Positions 57,714 to 64,000 of a stretch of 64,000 nt of DNA are shown one piece after another. Where the stretch lies: positions 248,001-312,000 of the forward strand of contig CAWKFA010000014.1 in NCBI GenBank assembly GCA_963848825.1. Direction: 5' to 3'. This DNA comes from CAVVSQ01 sp963848825 (GTDB taxonomy: Bacteria > Planctomycetota > Planctomycetia > Gemmatales > Gemmataceae). The position numbers and the translations under genes are program-made. Each line of letters starts with the position of its first letter. Within the stretch, counting starts at the first letter, position 1. The notes beneath the pieces were generated by a model that searched no databases, was not told the origin of the DNA, and worked only from the letters and a program-made list of their open reading frames with translations.

Positions 57714-60700
57714 CTATTTGCGTAGTGTTGCAAGCACGGCTTCCACCGCCTTCGGTTCCGGGGGTTTGACGAGATGGTGGTTGAACCCGGCTTCCGCCGT
57801 GCGGCGGCGGTCCTCCAACTGCCCCCACCCGGTCAACGCCGCCAGCGCCGTCCTCTCCATGCCCGGTTGCTGGCGCAACCGGCGTGCGACCTCGTACCCA
57901 TCCATGCCCGGCATGCCGATATCGAGGAACACCACGTCGGGGATGTACGTCTTCGTCATCTCCAGCGCCGCCATGCCGCTAAAGGCGACCCGAACCTCGT
58001 GGCCTTGCAGCTTGAGGAGCATGGCGAGGCTGTCGGCGGCGTCATGGTTGTCGTCCACGACCAGCAGCCGGTAGCCCGACGGCGCTGGTGGCTGATGGGT
58101 GTGCTCGCCCTTCTCGCCGCCTTGATCCGCCGCAACTACCTGGCGCAGATCGGCAGGTGTACGACGAACTCGCTCCCCCGGCCCAGCCCTTCGCTGCGGG
58201 CCTCGACCGTCCCGTTATGCATCTCCACGAGGTTCTTCACCAGCGTCAGGCCGATGCCCAGCCCACCCTGCGCCTTCGTGGAGGCGTGGTCCACCTGCAC
58301 GAACAACTCGAAGATGCGCGGGAGCATCTGCGGGGCGATCCCGATGCCGGTGTCCCGGACCCGGAGCACCGCGGTACCGCCCTCCCGTTCGGCCGTCAGC
58401 CAGATGCGGCCGTGCGGCTCCGTGTACTTGGCGGCATTCGTCAACAGGTTGCCAACGACCTGGGCAAGTCGCACCGGGTCGGCGTCAACAAGCAGGGAGT
58501 CCGCCGTGAGGTGGACGCTCAACTGATGTCCCTGGGCGTCCACCAGCGGCTGGACCGTCTCGACCGCACGGGCGACGACCGCGGCGAGTTCGATCCGCTC
58601 CCGGCGGAGTTCGATCTTCCCCCGCATCACACGGGAGACGTCCAGCAGGTCGTCCACGAGCCGAACCAGATGCTCCACCTGCCGCTCCATCATGTCCCGA
58701 GACCGCTCGACCGTTTCTGCATCGACCCTGGGCATCTTCAGGATTTGCAGGGCGTTGCGGATCGGCGCGAGGGGGTTGCGCAGTTCGTGGGCGAGGGTGG
58801 CCAGAAACTCGTCCTTGCGGCGGTCGGCGTCCCGGAGCGCCTGATACAACTGCGTGTTGTCGATGGCGACCGACGCCCGGTTCGCGAGGTCCACTGCCAG
58901 GCCAAGGTCGGCATCGGTATAGGTGCGACCCGACTCGGCGGTTGCGAAGGTGAGTACTCCGAGCGTCTTGCCGGACACGATCAGCGGCACGCAGATGAAG
59001 GACTTCAGGCCCAGCGAACGAATCAGGTGCAGGTGGCGCTCGTCTCTGGCCGCCTGCACGAGAAGGGCATCGCTGATCTCCCTCACGATTTCCGGCTGAC
59101 CCGTGCGGAACACCGCGAACACTCCAACCGGAGCCTCCGGGTCGGGTGGGTATTCCCTCATCAATGCGTGAGCAAACTCGACTTTATCTCGGTCTTGGTG
59201 GGCTGCCGCCAGGCGCCGCAGGCTCGCGCCCTCTGCCACGTCAACAGCAGACCAGTCGGCGAAGTACGGGACCGCCAAGTTCGCAACTTTCCGCAAGGTG
59301 CTTTCGTAATCCACCACGCTTGCCAGGGCGGCGCTCGCCTCGGCCAGAAAGCGTGACGACTCCTCGGCCCGCTTCTGCTCGTGGATGTCTGTGCTGGCGC
59401 CGTACCAGCGGACGACCTCCCCCGCCTCGTCCTTGACGGCAACCGTTCGGATAAGATGCCAGCGATAAGACTGCTTCGCCCGGTCCCGGAGCCTCAATTC
59501 CATGTCGTACGGCTCGCCAGTCTGTACCGACGCCGCCCAGCGTTCACCCGCTTGCCGGGCCTCGTCGGGGTGAAGGAGCTGCGACCAGCCGTCGTTGCCC
59601 ACGGTGTCGGGCAGTCCGGTGAACTCCGTCCAGCGGCGGTTGAGGTAGTCGATGTTGCCGTCCGGTCGGGCCGTCCACACGATCTGCGGCATGGCGTCGG
59701 CCAGCTGGCGGAAACGCTGCCCCTGCTCTCTCGCCTGAGCTTCGGCACGCTTGCGTTCGGTGACATCCCGCGTAAAGCAGCGGGTGTGGACGAAGATGCC
59801 GTCCCGGAACAACACGCTGGAGTCGATCAGCACGTCCTTGATCGACCCGTCCTTGCACCGGAGCCGGGCCGGGTACTCGGCGAGTTCCTCCCCGGCCTTG
59901 AGCCGCAGGAGGATGTCGCGGATGATGTCCTCGTCGGCGTGGAAGTCGGCAACGGGGCGACCGACGTACTCCTCCCGGCTGTAGCCGAGCATGTCCAGTT
60001 CGGTTTTGTTGGCCCGCAAGATGATCCCGTCGGGGCCGACCCAATGCAGCCCAACCGTCGCATTCTCGAAGAACTCGGCGAGTTCCTGCTCGCTGTGCCG
60101 CAGTTCGTCCTCAGCGGCCTTCCGTTCGATGAACTGGCCGACGTTCCCAGACGCCGTTCCCATCATCTCCAGGAGGTCGGCGTCAGGCTGCCCGTAGGCG
60201 GCTGGTGTAGAACTCGATCACGCCGAGCATGCGGTCGCCGACGAGGACCGGACAGGCGAAGGCACTATGTAGGCCGCATTTGGTTGCCGGGGCGAGGCGG
60301 GGGAAGTTCCCGTCGTGTGCGATGTCGAGTACCCACGCCGGTTTGCCGCTGGCCCATACACGGCCCGGCAACCCTTCCCCCGGCTTGAACGTCCGGCTGC
60401 AACTGGCAGTCTCGAACTCTTGCACCGGCACGTCTGGCCGGTGCCAGCTTCGCCGACACACCAGCGTCCCTTCCCCATCATTGACGGTCCAGAAGAAGCC
60501 CACCTCCCAGCCGAGGTTGTCGCACACCGCCCGCAGAACGCCGCTCACTCCCTCGTTTACAGTCTCCGCCGCGCTCAGTGCGGAGGTTACAGCGACGCGG
60601 ACATTGCGATGCTGTTCGGCCCGCTTTTGTTCCGTGATGTCTCGCAGGTATGCCGTGAACAGCGGCGGGCCATCCGTCGAGATTCGGGTGATGGCTAACT

Positions 60701-63536
60701 CGGCGGGGAACTCGGTGCCGTCCGCTCGGAGTGCGGGAAGTTCGAGCCGCCTGCCGAGAACCGGACCGTCACCCGTGCCCAGGTAGTGGACTATGCCCGT
60801 GCGGTGTTGGTCTCGAAGCGATGGGGGTATGATGAATTGGGAAAGCTCCTGGCCGATGACTTGATCTCGGCTGTAGCCAAAGGTCCTCTCCGCTGCCGGG
60901 TTGAACTCGACCACGTTGCCCTCATGGTCCATCGTGATGATGCAGTCGAGCGCCGTCTCCAGGATGGCACTCTTGCGGGCCTCGCTCTGCCGCACTTCCC
61001 ACTCGGTTCGGCGCTGTTCGGTCACATCCCGGAAAATCAGGACGACCCCGATCACCTTGCCGCCAGCGTCTCGGATGGGAGCCGCGGAGTCGTCGATAGG
61101 TCGCCTCGTGCCATCCCTGGAGACAAGGAGCGTGTGGTTCCCCAGGCCAACGATCACGCCGTCCCGCAGCACCTTCTCGACCGGATTTTCCACGGGCAGC
61201 TCGGTTCGCTCGTTGATGATGGCGAAGACTGCCTCGAGTGGCTGCCCCTTGGCGCTGTCCGTGGTCCAGCCGGTCATTTCTTGGGCCACGCCATTCATGA
61301 AAGTCACGCGCCCCGCCTCGTCGGTGGCGATCACCGCATCGCCGATGCTGGCGAGTGTCACCGACAACCACTCCCGCTGCTCGTGCAGCCGCTCCTCGGT
61401 CGCCTTGCGGTCGATTCCCACGGCGATCTCGTCGGCCACCGCCGCCATTGCCTCGAGCGTCGTCTCGGACAGCGCCTTGCGGGCGAACATCGCCATTACG
61501 CCCACTAGCCGGTCATCCACGACCAGGGGGTATCCGGCGAAAGCGATCATGCCTTCCCGCCGCGCCCACTCCTGGTCGCTGACACGGGGATCGCCCATGA
61601 CCTTGTTCGTCAGGTGCGGCCGGCGCTCCTGGGCGATCAGCCCGATCTTGTAGCTGCCCACCGCAACCCGGCTATGCGGACCGTCCAGATGGGTGTACAG
61701 CCCGGCGCTGGCCCGCAGTTCGAGTACGTCGCCCTGCGGGTTGAGCGTCCAGATGCGGGCGAATGCCCCGTCCAGACGGCCCACCAGCGCCTCGGCGCAC
61801 CGCTGGAGCATGGCCGCCAGGCCGTCCGCCTGGACGAGCGCCGCCCCGACCGCCGCACTCAGGGAGAGCAGCCGCACCCGCTCCGTGAGCGCCGCCTCGC
61901 TCCGCTTCCGTTCGCTGATGTCTCGAAAGACCAGGACGCTGCCGACGATCCTTCCTTCGGCGTCCCGGATCGGGGCGGCGCTGTCGTCAATAGGTCGCTC
62001 CTTGCCGTCCCTGGCGATCAGGATGGTGTGGTTCGCCAGCCCGACGATCAGACCATCCTTCAGCGCCCGCAGCGCCGGGTTCTCGACCGGCTGCCGGGTG
62101 TTCTCGTTGACAATGTGGAACACGTCCTCCAGGGTGCGGCGGGCGACTTCGTCGCTCTTCCAGCCGACGAGGTTCTCGGCGACCGGGTTCAAGAAGTCCA
62201 CGAGCCCTTCGGCGTCGGTGCTGATTACGGCATCGCCGATGCTCGCCAGTGTGACGTGCAGTCGCTCCCGCTGCTCCTGGATCAGCCGGGCGTTCTCTTC
62301 GGCGACACGACGGGCAGTCGTCTCTTCGATAAGGCGTCGGACGCTCTCCTCGGCCACCTTCCGATCCGTCATGTCCCTGGTGATCTTCGAGTAGCCGACG
62401 AACTTCCCGGCCTCGTCGTGCAGCGCCGTGATGACGACGTTGGCCCAAAACTGCGTGCCGTCCTGGCGCACCCTCCAGCCCTCGTCCTCGAACCGCCCTT
62501 CGGCTTTGGCGACCTTGAGTTCGTGAGCGGGCCAGCCCCGGTCGTTGGCTTCCTGGGGATAGAATTTCGAAAAGTGCTGACCGACGATCTCCTCGGCCTT
62601 GTAGCCCTTGATTCGTTTCGCACCAGGATTCCACGAGGCGACATTCCCCTGGGTATCGAGCAAGAAGATGGCATAGTCCTTGGCCCCTTCAACCAACAGG
62701 CGGAACCGTTCCTCACTCTGCCGCAACGATTCCTCGGCTCGCTTGCGTGCTGTGAGGTCACGAGTGACTTTCGAGAAACCTTGCAGGTTGCCATGCTCGT
62801 CCCGCAGCGCGGTGATGACGACGTTCGCCCAAAACTGCGTGCCGTCCTTGCGAATACGCCACCCCTCGTCCTCGAAGCGCCCTTCACGGCCGGCGACTTC
62901 GAGTTCGTGCTGCGGCCAACCACGGTTGATGGCGTCCTGGGGATAGAAGCGAGAGAAGTGCTGACCGATGATCTCGTCGGCGGTGTACCCTTTGATGCGC
63001 TCGGCTCCGGCGTTCCAGGTGACGACATGACCCGCTGGATCGAGCATGAAGATGGCGTAGTCCGTGGTCCCGTGCACCAGGAGACGAAGCTGTTCGGCTT
63101 CCCGCTTCGCCGCTTCCTTGTCCTTGAAGAGTTCAACGAACCCACGGACTTTGGCCCGGAGAACGATCGGCAAGAGCGGCTTCACCAGGAAGTCCACTGC
63201 TCCGAGGGTATACCCTTCCTCCAACTGCGGACGGTCAATGTCGGTGGCGGTGAGGAAAATGATCGGCGTATGTCGGGAGCGCTCGTGGCCGCGGATCGCC
63301 TTGGCAGTTTCGAAGCCGCTGATCCCCGGCATCAATACGTCGAGCAGGATGACGGCGAACTCGGTGGTCTTCACCCGCTCGATGGCTTCCTCGCCTGAGT
63401 GAACCTCAACAAGATTCTGGCCCAGGACTTCGAGCAGCGAGCGCAGGGAAAGCAGATTGGCCGGATCGTCATCCACCAGGAGAATGCTGGCCTTCAGACT
63501 GGACCTAAGGCCTGGGGTATCCGGCAATTCCGCCAT
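57714..63536 (-). CDS. Giant REC-multiPAS/GAF hybrid histidine kinase, frameshifted
   Basis: About 1,940 residues after repairing two one-base breaks (near 60184, where RLRQPDADLLEMM is restored, and near 58138, before YRLLVVDDNHDAADS). Order: receiver (about 15-130, Asp in AVILLDVLMPG); PAS 1 (GTTDYAIFMLDPAGHVVTWN); PAS 2; PAS 3 (ASIGDAVISTDAEGLVDFLN); GAF; PAS 4; PAS 5 (ETALDCIITMDHEGNVVEFN); GAF (GEGLPGRVWASGKPAWV); PAS 6; PAS 7; GAF (SFICVPLIVSGKTLGVLTF); HisKA (His in FLATLAHELRNPLAPI); HATPase (N box VGNLLTNAAKYTE; GIGLTLVKNLVEMHNG); C-terminal receiver (Asp in VVFLDIGMPGMDG). No membrane segment, so cytosolic. ATG 63536 has AAGG six bases upstream. It may integrate several signals; partner regulator not identified. 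Confidence 0.9.
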
Positions 63537-63682
63537 ATGCCGCCTTCTTGGGAGAAATCATCGTTGAGCCGCGGTAAGCGCACTCGTCCCGACTGGGCGT
63601 GGCACGCCAGAAACTATTTTACCGTAAACGTGGCCATGCGTCAGGTTGCTCACCGGGCCGAATATAGATTTTCGGTTCCCAA

Positions 63683-64000
63683 TTATGAATGTGGCGGTTG
63701 GGCTTGTACAGCTCGCGTCATCGTCTCCTTGAAAACTCTCAATCCCGGATAGAAATTGGCACGGTCGCAGCGCTCCCTGATAAGTGGTTTTGGGTTGCCA
63801 TGTATCCAGATCCGATACCTCCCGGCCTTGAAATCCTGCTTCTGGATGTCGGCATAAGGCAGGCGGATTACCTGCCGCCTGCGAAAGAAACCGCCCCGGG
63901 TGCATTCGATGCCCGTTGCCGTTAGCCGCAACCGGGGCGTCCACTGCACGCTGCCGTGACTCATGAGTTCCTTGGCAAGCATCTTGGCTAAAATCCCTGT
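63683..64000 (-). CDS. Hypothetical protein, 5' partial at window edge
   Basis: The frame is open to the right edge; a Met lies at 63982. Visible sequence GSVQWTPRLRLTATGIECTR, FFRRRQVIRLPYADIQKQDF and YRIWIHGNPKPLIRERCDRA ends at QAQPPHS. The alternating strands with IECTRGGFFRRRQVIRLPY look like a PH-like/bPH membrane-associated domain, a weak guess. The overlapping frame 63558-63944 looks like its shadow. Confidence 0.5.
   Translation of the reverse strand, partial: TGILAKMLAKELMSHGSVQWTPRLRLTATGIECTRGGFFRRRQVIRLPYADIQKQDFKAGRYRIWIHGNPKPLIRERCDRANFYPGLRVFKETMTRAVQAQPPHS

Noticed and set aside
61614..63398. Plus-strand frame of 594 residues opposite the giant kinase
   Set aside because: Antisense of conserved PAS/GAF sequence; composition typical of a shadow frame.

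Overview
The window reads as a high-GC chromosome segment of a member of the Planctomycetota, probably Gemmatales/Gemmataceae. The case rests on three secreted DUF1587/1592/1595/1588/1585 cytochrome-like proteins each paired with a Tat-exported DUF1552 protein, two PVC-type heme-binding dehydrogenases with HEAT repeats, a sulfatase, a DUF1080 protein and XylR-type AraC regulation. Species-level placement is inference. Many clearly conserved genes are broken by single-base shifts that leave both flanks homologous to the same family. I treat most of these as sequence errors, so one CDS entry often spans several reading frames.

Layout. 1-8.6 kb: two HAE1-type RND pumps (the first cut by the window edge) converging on a TolC/OprM-like outer membrane factor. 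8.8-17.0 kb, all minus strand: glycosyltransferase, UDP-galactopyranose-mutase-like flavoprotein, GH1-RmlD fusion, a small protein, a GH1-like protein and a Mn-catalase-DUF892 fusion. This looks like an operon joining surface-glycan synthesis with peroxide defence. 17.4-23.3 kb: AlkB-like oxygenase, Crp/Fnr regulator, PAS hybrid histidine kinase, BON protein, DUF2293 protein and a tandem retropepsin-like lipoprotein. 23.3-25.4 kb: a mosaic with a REP-associated tyrosine transposase between two related hairpins, a duplicated gene tail, an AT-rich orphan gene and a perfect palindrome. 25.3-30.4 kb: DUF1080, sulfatase, DUF2306, a XylR-like regulator and a detached copy of its 3' end.

30.6-57.6 kb: one long plus-strand run of 15 secreted proteins: PVC dehydrogenase, DUF1592/DUF1552 (twice), a small secreted protein, an SGNH esterase, DUF1592/DUF1552, CE1-like esterase, a second PVC dehydrogenase, CBM48-like-CE1, CE1, GH43-like and CBM48-like-CE1. 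With the divergent XylR regulator it resembles a polysaccharide-degradation locus in which esterases and glycosidases trim a substituted glycan while heme proteins handle redox steps. That functional link is inference. Several of these proteins carry Gly/Lys-rich inserts inside otherwise conserved folds. A bidirectional terminator then separates the run from a giant minus-strand multi-PAS/GAF hybrid histidine kinase (57.7-63.5 kb) and a partial gene at the right edge. I saw no rRNA, tRNA or CRISPR array.
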